This document shows, piece after piece, positions 46,470 through 57,899 of a stretch of DNA of 64,000 nucleotides. The notes under the pieces were generated by a model. It did not search any database. It was not told where the DNA came from and saw nothing but the letters and a program-made list of their open reading frames with translations. The stretch comes from Adiantum capillus-veneris (Eukaryota; Streptophyta; Polypodiopsida; Polypodiales; Pteridaceae). Both the position numbers and the translations under genes were made by a program. The stretch is from NCBI GenBank assembly GCA_014529385.2, contig CM043959.1, forward strand, positions 46,765,928 through 46,829,927, written 5' to 3'. Positions within the stretch are counted from its first letter, which is position 1, and every line of letters begins with the position of its first letter.

Positions 46470-49058
46470 CTGCAAAAATAAGAAAATATTATGCATAAAA
46501 TAATGACAATATCAAAGAAAGATATCATTATTTTATAGTCCAATAGGTCCTTTGTATGGAAGACTTAGAGTGCCTCTTCAATGGTGCCTCCAAGGTTTCC
46601 AAAAAATAAAATCATTGGAAAAAAAAGGCCACTGTGTCTCCAATATATTGCCCATTTGAAGCATAGAGAGAACCAAGGTCCACCACTTGTCCAAGCTAGA
46701 TATGGAGCATTGACACAAGATCCAACACTTATCCAAGAACCCTATAGTATATGTGGTAACATGGGATGCATTGATGCAACAAAAGTAGTCTAGCCTCCTC
46801 ATCCATCTCTTTTTTCTTGTAGCCTAGAGGGATTAGTTTCAAGGTCTATCACTAGTCAAAAACTACACATAGAACATTGATACAAGGTTCCACCACATGT
46901 GAAACCTATCATCTCTAGTAGCATGGATGGTTTGATATCAAGGTTCACCGCATGTCCTATCTATACTCTATTGCAGCATAGAGATTCTGTTTTGGTGGTA
47001 TTACACTTGTCCAAACTTGGCTTGTTGTTGATATTTGGAGGTAATCAAGGGTCCTCCACTTGTCCAAGTTAGGCATATAAAGCAATTGCAAGGTCCACCA
47101 TGTGTACAACATATGATTGATTATAGCATGTATGGTCTTATTTCATGGGCAACCATCTTCTCTCCAACATGTGTCCAACCTCGGCTCCATTGAAGCATGG
47201 AGAGAAGCAAGGTCCACCACTTATCAAAGCTATTATTTTCTCCCAGTGCTTTCAAAACCCATAATACGTTGTACATGGGGGGGAAATTCTTGTTTCAAGG
47301 TCCACCACTTGGCTAAGATTGGATCCATTGAAACATAAAGAGAAGCAAGCTCTACCATTTTTCCAAGCTAGGTGCCATTGAAACATGAAAACCCCATAAT
47401 ATGTTGTATACGGGGGGTGTTTTTCAAGGTCTACCACTTGTCTAAGCTATGGTCCATTGGAACATGGAGAGAAGCAAAGATCCACCACTTTTCTAAGCTA
47501 GGATCCATTGAAACATGGAGAGAAGCAAGCTCCATTGTTTGTCTAAGATAGGCTCCATTGGAACATGGAGAAAACAAGCTCCACCACTTGCCTATTATTG
47601 CATAGAGATTCTGGTTTGAAGGTCCACCACTTGTCCAACCTTGCCTTCATGTATGGAGATAATCAAGAGTGCAATGCTTCTCTAAGCTAGGGACATAAAA
47701 GAGTTTCAAGGTCCACTACATATACGATCTATGATGGGTTGTAGAATGGGAGGTTTCATTTTAAGGTTGACCACTTCTCCAGCTCCGCTTGTCCAACCTC
47801 AGATCCACTGAAGCATGGAGAATAAAGGTCTACCAACTCTCCAAAATAGGCAAGAAAATCTCTATAAAACCCATGAATTGTTAATATATGCTATGCTGTG
47901 GAGTTTTGTTTGAAGGTCCACTCCTTATCCAAGCTACAATCCATTGAAGCATGGGAATAAGTAAGATATATCTCTAGTCTAAGATAGGATCCATTGAAAC
48001 ATAGAGAGAATCAAGGTCCACCACTTGTCCAAGCTATGCATGGGTAATTGATATAAGGACCACTACATTTGCACCTATACTGTGCTCTATCATGGATGGT
48101 TTCATATCCCACCAATTTTCCAACCTATTTAGTAGGTTGTATTATGGGGGTTTGGTTTCAAGGTACTTCACTTGTCTAAGGTGGGTTCCATTGAACCATG
48201 GAGAGAAACAATGTCTACCACTTGTCCAAAATATGCTCCTTTAAAACATAAAAGCAAGGTCCACCACTTGTCCAAGCTAATGTTTCTCTCCATTGAAGTA
48301 TGTAGAGAAACAAGGTCTACCACCTGTCCAAAATATGTTCCATTGAAACATAAAAGCAAGGTCCACCACTTGTCCAAGCTAATATAACAAATGGGTGTTG
48401 GTTACAAGGTGTACCACGCTTGTCTAAACTAGTCTCCATGCAAGGTCCACCACATGTCAAAGCTATATGAGCTTGGTTTGAAGGTCTACCACACCTCTTG
48501 AAATTAGGATCCATGTAAGGTCCACCTTTTGTCAAGCTATGCCTTTAGTGAGTACTAAAACTAAGTAAATTGAAGTACTTAAATACCTTTCCAAGCTCAT
48601 TAAGATTTTGGTCTCTAAGGCCACCACCACATGTCTAATCTATGCTCTAATTGATTACTTATGCTAGTTCTCAAAGTCCAAACATAAGATCCCTTCTAGC
48701 AAGGTTAGTTTAAATTTAGGCTCCAACACCTATCTAAGCTAGGTTCAATTTATGAAGCATCACCATTTAACCATGTTACGATCTAATATATCATATCAAG
48801 GGGGTATTGATAAAAGGTCCAAAACTTATTGAGTTCAAGCTCTTAAGTAATTAAGTCTTTGTGAGTATTAATTGTTATAGTTTTAGTCTAAAGATCCACC
48901 ATTCAAAAACTCAAGTAATTTACTATTTACATTTAAACCTTGAATGCTTGAGATAAAAAATACAAACTCAATCAATACTATATAAAGAAAAATCTAACAT
49001 TAAGAGTATCAAATCAGTAACAAGAAACACTAACATGCACAAGAAACTCAAAACATAC
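46470..49058 (-). other. 2.6-kb intron filled with satellite
   Basis: Donor GTATGT (49058-49053) and acceptor TTTTTGCAG next to 46469. The split codon C|AC joins MEDFLEMET to HTKELSDIKTRC in frame. Between about 46620 and 48540 it consists of satellite units with the core reading in the sense direction of the gene. The satellite therefore lies inside the transcription unit if the model is correct. Confidence 0.6.
46620..48540 (-). repeat. Satellite array inside the 2.6-kb intron
   Basis: Core AAGGTCCACCACTTGTCCAA with sub-units CTCCATTGAAGCATGGAGAG. More diverged than the 25.9-43.6 kb array and without an obvious long period, apart from a local duplication of about 110 bp around 48210-48380. 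Confidence 0.85.
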
Positions 49059-50450
49059 GTGTCTCCATTTCCAAAAAGTCCTCCATTGACAGAGGATGTT
49101 GTTGTTGTTGTTCTTCTTCTTCTTCTTCTCTTTGTGGAGAGCACTCCTTTATAACAGGCACAGTGTCGTCTGATTGCGAAGTGGATTGTTGAAGTCCTGC
49201 CCATTTTTCTATATCTTCATGAGACTTAACAAAGTCTAGCAGCATGGTCTCCATGTTTTTTGCCTCCTCCACACTATCAATTAAGCATATAACTTCTTTT
49301 TTCTGTTGTATTCCTTATTGTGCAACCAAGGAGCCATCACCAAAAACATCAACAAGCTTGCGGTCTTCAAAACAATATGTATGAATGTAGTGCTTGACCA
49401 AAGCTCTTTTTTTGGCCTCCAAATATTGCAAATCTGACATATCATTGTCTGCTACTTGAAGAAGAGAACAATCAATTGGCATGGGATGTTCCTCTGATCT
49501 TCTTCTCAGGTCTTCAAATGCATTGCCTTGTCCCAAGAAGGCAATAACTGTTAGGAATTGAATTGCTCCTTTGCAAGGAGCTGATGGAAAGTGATGCAAT
49601 GCACCACAACAATGGTAGCTCAGATTATCTCCCATGGCGTGAAAGGCACATTGCAATTTTTTGAAGTTAGTGAAATCCACAAATGCAAGAAAGACAAATC
49701 CAGGATCTGTTGACCCTCCAGCAATAGCCAAGATCCCATCCAAAGCATTGTTAAATGTCTCCTCACTCCACTTCAAATTGCCTCCAACGTTTTTTGTCAT
49801 ATCTAAAACACATAAGCCAATAGGCACTTTATTATTGAAGTGGCGCATCAAGTAGAGATTGCCTTCCATTTGTAGTCTCACCACATAGATTGTGACCATG
49901 GCAAATCTCTAGGCTCAGTTTTCTCCTTTTGAAGGTGAATTTCCCATTGCATGTATTTTATTGCTCCATCTAGAAAAGCCATTTTCTTTGTTCCACGCGT
50001 CAAACTAGATCTGATCCATTCCTCGCATAGAATTAAAATTGTTTTATAAACAACATCATTGATGTTATACATTATGACCACCTCCTCCCAGTCTTTACAT
50101 GGTGAAGACTCATTCAAATTGTTGAAGCCTTCAAGAAGTGCATCTTGAATCAATTTGTCTTGCTTCAACTGCTTGATTCGATCATACATGTTAGTTGCAT
50201 CACCATCCTTTGCACTCTTTGACAGTAAAATCTTCTCATCTCCAATCTCTTCTTGAATAGTCTTTACCTCTGATTACTCAAGGCCACAAAGGTATCTAAA
50301 TACAGTTGTTGGGGGTTTCTTATTCTCCTCTTCTAGCCTTTCAATGATTTCTATCCAGCAATCATAAATTAAATCAGAGTATGTGACCATGTGTGCCTGT
50401 TTAGCAATCCAACTTGCTGCTGCACTCATTCTTGCCAATCGAAGAAAAGC
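49059..50450 (-). pseudogene. Exon with a methyltransferase-like region
   Basis: Reads AFLRLARMSAAASWIAKQA, a helical stretch to GLE, a TAA stop (50274-50276), then about 120 codons ending at DLPW. A frameshift near 49905 leads to LCVLDMTKNVGGNLKWSEETF, GGSTDPGFVFLAFVDF, GAIQFLTVIAFLGQG and KLVDVFGDGSLVAQ. The order (catalytic-type D motif, hydrophobic strands, then a late FGxG-like motif) resembles the circularly permuted beta class of DNA N4/N6 methyltransferases. The catalytic tetrapeptide expected to be DPPY-like reads D-M-T-K (or the nearby D-L-P-W), so activity is uncertain. After a TAA at 49315-49317 the frame runs on through a Glu/Gln-rich tail to a GTATGT donor. Identity is a hypothesis from motif order. 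Confidence 0.4.
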
Positions 50451-50534
50451 CTAAAAAGAAATAGAGAAATAATTAAACTATTAAGCAAGATTTGTTAATT
50501 AAACACTATCAAAAAGACAAAGAAAATAACTTAC
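50451..50534 (-). other. 84-bp intron
   Basis: GTAAGT donor and a TTCTTTTTAG acceptor. Removing it joins RARWD to AFLRLARMSAAASWIAKQA in phase 0. Short size and good consensus make this the best-supported intron of the window. Confidence 0.8.
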
Positions 50535-51726
50535 ATCCCATCTGGCACGAGATGCATGTCCCTCTACAATTCCACTTGCTGCCTTTGGTGGTCGTCCTGA
50601 GAAGATCCATTGACTCCGTAAATGTCTCAATATTTGGCTGTAAGGTTGCTTGACATATAATGCCTGAGCCTCCTCATTTGCAATGGCAGATATAGCAGCT
50701 GCAACAAATGGAGGAGCATTCACAACAATGCGAGCCTTTCTAAATTTATACACGCTAATCAGTCTTTCAAATATCTCTTTGTTGTTTTGTTCATTGTGAA
50801 GCAAAACTTTTGCAGCATAGATTGAATGCTGCCCATCAAGAATCCAATAATGATAATCTTTAATTTTTTGCTCCTCTACCTCTTCTACTGCCAAAGGAGT
50901 CCCCTTCTTTGATTTTGCATTTCGAACAGGCATCAAATATGCACATGCTGCAGGCTTGGTCGTACTCCGTGAAAATCCAAATAAAACACTTTCAGCGTGT
51001 TTTTTATCCATAATACGTGCATTATAGTGATCAAGAGCAAGCCAACAATTTTGAATAGGGATATCAAATTCCCTATATTGGAAAGGAAAATAGTTTATGT
51101 ACTTATTCATTCCACCTGTATCTTTTTCTTGTCCTTTCATGGCCTCAGCTTCTAAAACATCTGGATCCACAATTCTCATCTTTGACATTGAACCCTCTGT
51201 TGATGAGGATGCCAAAGATGCCTTGTCTACATCCAAAATGGAACTAGTTTGCTTAGCTGCTACTTTCTGCACTTTTGCTTGCTTCTTTGTGGATGGTGGT
51301 CGTGAACTTTCACCTTTTTTCGTTGTAGTGTGGCAAAGATGGAGCTTTGAAGTTGATCTGCTGTGATATTTGGATTTGATTCTGCAAACTTCCATCCTCG
51401 AGAAAACATTATCTCTTCTTTGTTTTTAGACATGCGCTCCAATGCATATGCTCCTGGAGATAGTTGAAATTCTAGATTCATTGGAACTAGAATGTAAATG
51501 CATTCCACCTCCAGATGACTATCAACTACAGAGACAGATGCTTCCACAACTTGTCCAACATCTTCAAACAAGCTGTCATTCTCCTTTTTGGCAATAAATA
51601 GATGCACCTTATGAAATTGTGCACCCTCTATACCATGTATGTCCAAATACCATTTCCTAAGATCATTGCAAATATAGTCAACTGAGACAGCAACCCTTGC
51701 AACCTGTTTTTTTGGAGCCATCTTTC
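50535..51726 (-). pseudogene. Exon with basic N-terminus and DGQH ParB-like domain
   Basis: Begins MAPKKQVARVAVSVDYICND, then a domain I do not recognise (about 130 residues, including QLSPGAYALERMSKNKEEIM). After the A6 frameshift comes a Lys/Ser-rich linker and then the recognisable part: DYHYWILDGQHSIYAAKVLL near 50875-50815. In ParB and DGQHR proteins the motif DG(Q/H)HR lies in a small nucleotide- or DNA-handling fold. Here Ser replaces Arg (DGQHS). In bacteria and phages such a domain often sits N-terminal to an N4/N6 DNA methyltransferase, which fits what follows. The exon ends RARWD at a strong GTAAGT donor (50534-50529). Function in this plant is unknown. Confidence 0.5.
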
Positions 51727-51779
51727 CTGAAACAAAAAAAACCAAATGTTATTTTAACATATACTTTTTTGTAATGGAT

Positions 51780-54700
51780 TAAGTTTGTGTGAATACAAGG
51801 TCCACCACTTGTTCAAGCTAGATCTAAGCAAGTATACATAGTGATCTTTTAACTAGTAAACTAAGGGAAGGGAGAAGTAAGGTCCACCACTTGTCCAAGC
51901 TCAGCTCTAGACAACATGGAGAGATTCGAGGTCTACTAATTGTATAATATAGGCTAACTATATTGAAACATAGAGAGAAGCAAAGGTCCACCACTTGTCC
52001 AATCTAGGGTCCATTGACACATGGAGAGAAGGATGCTCCACCATTTGTCCAAAATAGGCTCCATTGAAACATGAAGAGAAGCAAGATTGACCATGTCTTC
52101 GAGATGCTAGGCTCCATTGAAATACCTTAAACCCACGATATTTTGTATATGTGGGGTTTAAATTCAAGGTCCACCACTTGTCCAACCTATTATCCCTAGT
52201 AGCATGAGTGGTTTGGTCTCAAGATTCACCACTTTTCCACTCTATGTCATTATATTAAGAAGATCTGGGTGTTAAGGTCCACCACTTGTCCAACCTATAA
52301 GGCTATATCTTAAATGGTATTATTTACCACCACTTGGAATGCACATGATAGGTTTTACATAGGGGACTGGTTCCAAGGTCCACCACTTGTCCAAGCTAAC
52401 TCTTTGGAAACATAGAGAGAAGCAAAGGTCCACCACTTGTCCAAGCTAGGATCCATTGAAACATGGAGAGAAGGATGCTCCACCATTTGTCCAAGCCAGG
52501 TTTGATTGAAACATGAAGAGAAGCAAGCTGCACCATGTCTCCAAAATGCTAAGCTCAATTGAAATATCTTAAACCCATGATATTTCATACATGGGGGGTT
52601 TACATTCAAGGTCCACCACTTGTCCAACCTATTATCACTAGTAGAATGAGTGGTTTGGTCTCAAGATTCACCACTTTTCCACTCTATGTCATTATATTAA
52701 GAAGATCTGGGTGTTAAGGTCTACCACTTGTCCAACCTATAAGGCTATATCTTAAAGGGTATTCTTTCTCACCACTTGGAATGACCATGATAGGTTTTAC
52801 AAGGGGGTTTGGTTTGAAGGTCCACCACTTGTCCAAGCTAACTCTATTGAAACATAGAGAGAAGCAAAGGTCCACCAGTTGTCCAAGCTAGGGTCCATTG
52901 AAACATGGAGAGAAGGATGCTCCACCATTTGTACAAGATAGGCTCCATTGCAACCTGAAGAGAAGAAAGCTGCACCATGTATCCAAGATGCTAAGATCCA
53001 TTGAAATACCCTAAACCCACGATATTTCGTACATGGGGAGTTTACATTCAAGGTCCACCACTTGTCCAACCTATTATCTCTAGTAGCATGAGTGGTTTGG
53101 TCTCAAGATTCACCACTTTTTCACTCTATGTCATTACGTTAAGAAGATCTGGGTGTTAAGGTCGACCACTTGTCCAACCTATAAGGGTATATCTTAAAGG
53201 GTATTTTTTCTCACCACTTGAAATGTCCATGATATGTTTTACATGGGGGTTTGGTTCCAAGGTCCACCACTTGTCCAAGCTAGGCTCCATTGAAACATGG
53301 AGAGAAGGATGCTTCACCATTTGTCGAAGCTAACTCTATTGAAACATGGGGGGTTTACATTCAAGGTTCACCACTTGTCCAACCTATTAACGCTAGTAGC
53401 ATGAGTGGTTTGGTCTCAAGATTCACCAATTTTTCACTCTATGTCATTATATTAAGAATATTAGGGTGTTAAGGTCCACCACTTGTCCAACCTATAAGGC
53501 TATATCTTAAGGGTTATTCTTTCTCACCACTTGGAGTGACCATGATAGGTTTTACATGGGGGTTGGTTCCAAGGTCCACCACTTGTCCAAGCTAGGGTCC
53601 ATTGAAATATGGAGAGAAGGATGCTCCACCATTTGTCCAAGATAGACACCATTGAAACATGAACAGAAGCAAGCTGCACCATGTCTTCAAGATGCTAGCC
53701 TCCATAGAAATACCTTAAACCCACGTTATATTGTACATGGGGAGTTTACATTCAGGATCAACCACTTGTCCAACCTATTATCGCTAGTAGCATGAGTAGT
53801 TTGCTCTCAAGATTCAGCACTTTTTCACTCTATGCCATTATATTAAGAATATCTGGGTGTTAAGGTCCACCACTTGTCCAACCTATAAGACTATATCTTA
53901 ATGGTTATTCTTTCTGACCACTTGGAGTGACCATGATAGGTTTTACATGGGGGTTTGGTTCCAAGGTCCACCACTTGTCCAAGCTAACTCTATTGAAAGA
54001 TAGAGAGAAGCAAAGGTCCACCACTTGTCCAAGCTAAGCTCCATTGAAACATGTAGAGAAGGATACTCCATCATTTCTCCAAGATGCTAGGCTCCATTGA
54101 AATATCTTAAGCCCACAATATTTCTTACATGGGGGGTTTACATTCACAGTCCACCACTTGTCCAACCTATCATTCTTAGTAGCATGAGTGGTTTGGTCTC
54201 AAGATTCACCACTTTTCCACTCTATGTCATTAAATTAAGAAGATCTGGGTTTTAAGGTCGACCACTTGTCCAACCTATAAGGCTATATCTTAAAGGGTAT
54301 TCTTTCTCACCACTTGGAATGACCATGATATGTTTTACATGGGGGTTTGGTTCCAAGGTCCACAACTTGTCCAAGCTAACTCTTTGGAAACATAGAGAGA
54401 AGAAAAGGTCCACCACTTGTCCAAGCTAGGCTCCATTGAAACATGGAGAGAAGGATGAGTCACCATTTGTTGAAGATAGGTTTCATTGAAACATGAAGAG
54501 AAGCAAGCTACACCATGTCTCCAAGATGCTAGGATCCATTGAAATACCTTAAACCCATGATATCTTTTACATGTGGGGTTTAACATCAAGGTCAACCACT
54601 TGTCCAAGCTATTATCTCTAGTAGCATGAGTGGTTTGGTCTCAAGATTCACCACTTTTCCAATCTATGTCATTATATTAAGAAGATCAGGGTGTTAAGGT

Positions 54701-55280
54701 TGACCACTTGTCCAACCTATAAGGGTATATCTTAAAGGGTATTCTTTGTCACCACTTGGAATGACCATGATATGTTTTACATGGGGGTTTGGTTCCAAGG
54801 TCCACCACTTATCGAAGCTAACTCTATTCTTCTCATAGAGAGAAGCAAAGGTCCACCAGTTGTCCAAGCTAGGCTCCATTTAAACATGGAGAGAAGGATG
54901 CTCCACCATTTGTCCAAGATAGGCTCCATTGAAACATGAAGATAAGCAAGCTGCACCATGTCTCCAAGATGCTAGGCTCCATCGAAATACCTTAAACCCA
55001 CGATATTTCATAGATGGGGGGTTTACTTTCAAGGTCCACCACTTGTCCAAGCTATTATCGCTAGTAGCATGAGTGGTTTGGTCTCAAGATTCACCAGTTT
55101 TCCACTCTATGTCATTATATTAAGAATATCTGGGTGTTAAGATCCACCACTTGTCCAACCTATAAGGCTATATCTTAAATGGTATTATTTACCACCACTT
55201 GGAATGCACATGATAGGTTTTACATAGGGGACTGGTTCCAAGGTCCACCACTTGTCCAAGCTAGATCTATTACATATATA
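51780..55280 (-). repeat. Satellite array upstream of the composite locus, 442-bp units
   Basis: The 440-bp block seen in the left arrays occurs here as its reverse complement. Matching landmarks at 52185, 52627 and 53069 are 442 bp apart. Later units carry internal deletions. Cores read AAGGTCCACCACTTGTCCAA. Confidence 0.9.
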
Positions 55281-55394
55281 TTATACATACAATATTCAAC
55301 TAGATTTCCTACCTATCATGTCCAGTAGCATGGATGTTCTGGCTTAAAGGTCCACCAGTTGTCCAACCTATACTCTCTTATGTAAGGGAGATCT

Positions 55395-55575
55395 CGCTAT
55401 AAATTCAAAACCTTCCCGCCTAAATTTAAAATTCAATATCTTATCGCCTAAATTTAAAATATCCCTCCCAAATTTTAAATATCCCGCCTAAATTTTAAAA
55501 TATCCCGCCCAAATTTTAAAATTCAAACTTTTTTATAAAATTTAAATTTTACCACTTAAATTTAAAATATTCCAC
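55395..55575. repeat. Short AT-rich tandem repeat with CCCGCC cores
   Basis: Six or so imperfect 18-21 bp units of the form CCCGCCTAAATTTAAAATAT. It marks the end of the satellite on this side. Confidence 0.8.
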
Positions 55576-56329
55576 GCGAAATTGATTTTAAATTCAAGTT
55601 TACCACAAAAAGATATCATTATACCACCTAAAACCTCAAATCATTATATTGTACATAAATTCCAACAAATTCAAATTAACAAGCCTAAACTGATATTAGT
55701 TTGCATAGATATGAATTTATCACACCTAAATTATGTCACCATGTTAGAGAGAGTGGTTAGATAATTTGAACAAGGTCCACCACTTGTCCAACCTAGATAC
55801 CAAGAAGGATTGAGTGTACAAGGTATTGTTTGGATGTCCTTATAGTCCACTGGTCTCAAGGTCCACCACTTGTGGTAAGGGTCACCAAAAAGTGTATATA
55901 TTCATCCAAAAAAATACACGTATTTTTGGTCTACATGTCCTAGTTTCAACCATTTATGTCCATTAGGTGTATCACTAAACAACACTACTTTTTTTGAGAA
56001 ACAGAAGTTACAATCATATCTACAAATGGATTAGAGGAAAATCAGCTCAACATACATCCAAAACTCGCTACAAGAATCGACTTTAACAGATCACGCAAGT
56101 AAGTCTTCCATTCAAGTTTACTAGTATTACAATGTGTTAGTTATTTGTGATATTTATGTATGTATATATACTATGTGTGCATATCATAATTAAGTGTAAT
56201 TGTGTATCTGCATTATGTATGAGTATTACAATGAAATAACACAAATATACATACATACACATAGATAACACAGACGCACACATACACGAGCATGTATTTT
56301 CAAGAGAGAGATAGCAAGATACAAAGATA
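55576..56329. other. AT-rich spacer with two isolated satellite cores
   Basis: No gene. Single core copies occur at about 55771 and 55860, the second truncated after CCACCACTTG. Confidence 0.5.
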
Positions 56330-56366
56330 GATAGATAGATAGATAGAGAGAGGAGAGAGAGAGAGA
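56326..56366. repeat. (GATA)n / (GAGA)n microsatellite
   Basis: About six GATA units passing into an imperfect GA tract. Confidence 0.9.
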
Positions 56367-56370
56367 AAAC

Positions 56371-56640
56371 AGATTTCACTGTGTTTATGTATGTGGAAGA
56401 GAGGAAGACGATGTATGGGAATATGTGCACGTATTTTCAAGAGAGACACAACAAGATAACAGATTTCACTGTGGTTATGTATGTGGAAGTGAGGAAGACG
56501 ATGTGTGGGAATATGTGCATGTATTTTCAAGAGAGAGACAACAAGATAACAGATTTCACTGTGGTTATGTATGTGGAAGAGAGGAAGACGATGTGTGGGA
56601 ATATGTGTATGTGTGCGGGGATACTTTTAAACTATGTATC
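56371..56640 (+). repeat. 90-bp tandem repeat, three copies
   Basis: AGATTTCACTGTG begins units at 56371, 56461 and 56551, exactly 90 bp apart and nearly identical. A fourth partial copy (CATGTATTTTCAAGAGAGAG) precedes them at 56291. Because 90 is a multiple of three, the plus strand is open across the array (frame 56381-56776, 131 codons, 30-residue repeats). No domain is recognised and a gene is not supported. Confidence 0.9.
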
Positions 56641-57899
56641 TCTGTCTTTTGACGAGAGAGTGTGTGTGCAAGAAGAGTTACAGAGAACCATCTTCTCTAT
56701 ATGGAGAAAGACAGAGAGTGAGAGAGAGAGAAATACCTGTTTTTTCTCTATTCGTGAGGTGTGCAATGTCTCCTGAGAAGAAGCTATGCCCGATCCTACC
56801 CTTCTGGAAAGCGTTGTGTACGCTGCTGTTTCTTTATCTTGTGTGCGAACTTTCAATCCTGTGCGCTCCACCTGTGTGTTGTGTACGATGCCGGGCTTGC
56901 TCCTCTACGCGCGCGTATACTCCAACTGTGTGCGATCCGGGTGCGCTTTCTGTGTGTTTGCTGCTCGCCTGCTTTCTCTGTGTGCGTTGCTCGTGCGCTC
57001 TCTCTGTGCCTAATCTTGATAGGGTTTATTAGAATGCCACGTATGCTACAAGTCCATGTTTTATCATAGGATTAAAAAAAACAAAAGCAGTATAAAACAT
57101 TAACCAATTCACACGACCAAAATTAAAGAAATCATGGTTGAAAATATGCAAAACATGCGTAACTCTATACTAGGAACAATATCCCAAAATCAGCCTCCCA
57201 AGCCCCGCCATCAAGAGCGCTATATTCCACATCCCCATCAAGAGCGCTACCCCCAAACCCCATGTGGAAGTGCTGCCTTGTCACCCCATTGTGGCATTGC
57301 CGTAAGACCCTGCATCTGGAGTGCTAAATGGGAACATTCTTCATTAGTGAAATTTTGAACATAAATTATATTTAGCATATACTTAAATATAATATAAATA
57401 TTAACATATTAACTATACTACTAATTTACTATAGCAATTCTAGATTATGTCCCATACTATATTTAAGGTGCCAAAGGTTTGGCCTTATGGTCCTAGATTT
57501 AGCCAAGTGGTCAACACATATAGGACCAAGTGCACACTGTGCCACAAAACTTGGCCACCACTTCACTTGCCAAAGTTTAGGCCACATGGTCAATCCTAAG
57601 TTTCCAATGTTCTTATTATGTCACCTTTTGCCTCGTGGAAAACCTAGGCTTGTTTTCACATACTCAGGCACTTCAAGCCATAATAAATTTTCATTACTCT
57701 TCGGCAACCCTTTTGTTCAAGTCTTTGAAAAAATGTTGTTTAAGGCCACCCTAAACCATTTTCATTTAGGGGTGTCTAAAACTAGCTTTTTGGCAATTCG
57801 AGAAGAAAATGGTCAAAGTTTTATACTTAGTTTTAACCACTTGACCAATTCAAATATTGGAAAGCAAGGTCTTGTAATACTTTTCTTTGGACATCACAC
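56641..57899. other. Spacer without a supported gene
   Basis: Contains a GC-richer, Cys-codon-rich patch (56760-57030) open in three plus frames and a 150-codon frame at 57487-57939. Neither shows a recognisable motif, and the second runs into the satellite. Confidence 0.4.

Larger units (their letters stand above)
43960..51726 (-). pseudogene. Composite locus: DGQH (ParB-like), methyltransferase-like, SET and FCP1-like modules
   Basis: Five or six minus-strand exons can be joined: 51726-50535, 50450-49059, 46469-45909, 45274-44075 and perhaps 43981-43960. Donors read GTAAGT, GTATGT, GTAAAG and GTACTA; acceptors end TTTTTAG, TTTTGCAG, TTTCTTAG and CCTGCAG. Codon phase is preserved at each of the first three joins. 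The combined product would be about 1,400 residues. The start chosen is ATG at 51721 (MAPKKQVARVAVSVDYI), just after an acceptor-like TTTCAG, so an upstream leader exon is likely. Defects: a frameshift in an A6 run at 51315-51320, a frameshift near 49905, and stops at 50274-50276 (TAA), 49315-49317 (TAA), 45913-45915 (TGA) and 44076-44078 (TAA). Because the last two lie next to splice sites, the locus may instead be separate genes. Domain identities are inferred from motifs. Confidence 0.55.

Noticed and set aside
56634..57069. Overlapping Cys-rich open frames in three plus frames
   Set aside because: Several frames are open together in a TGTGTG/CTCTG-biased stretch, which points to composition and not to coding.
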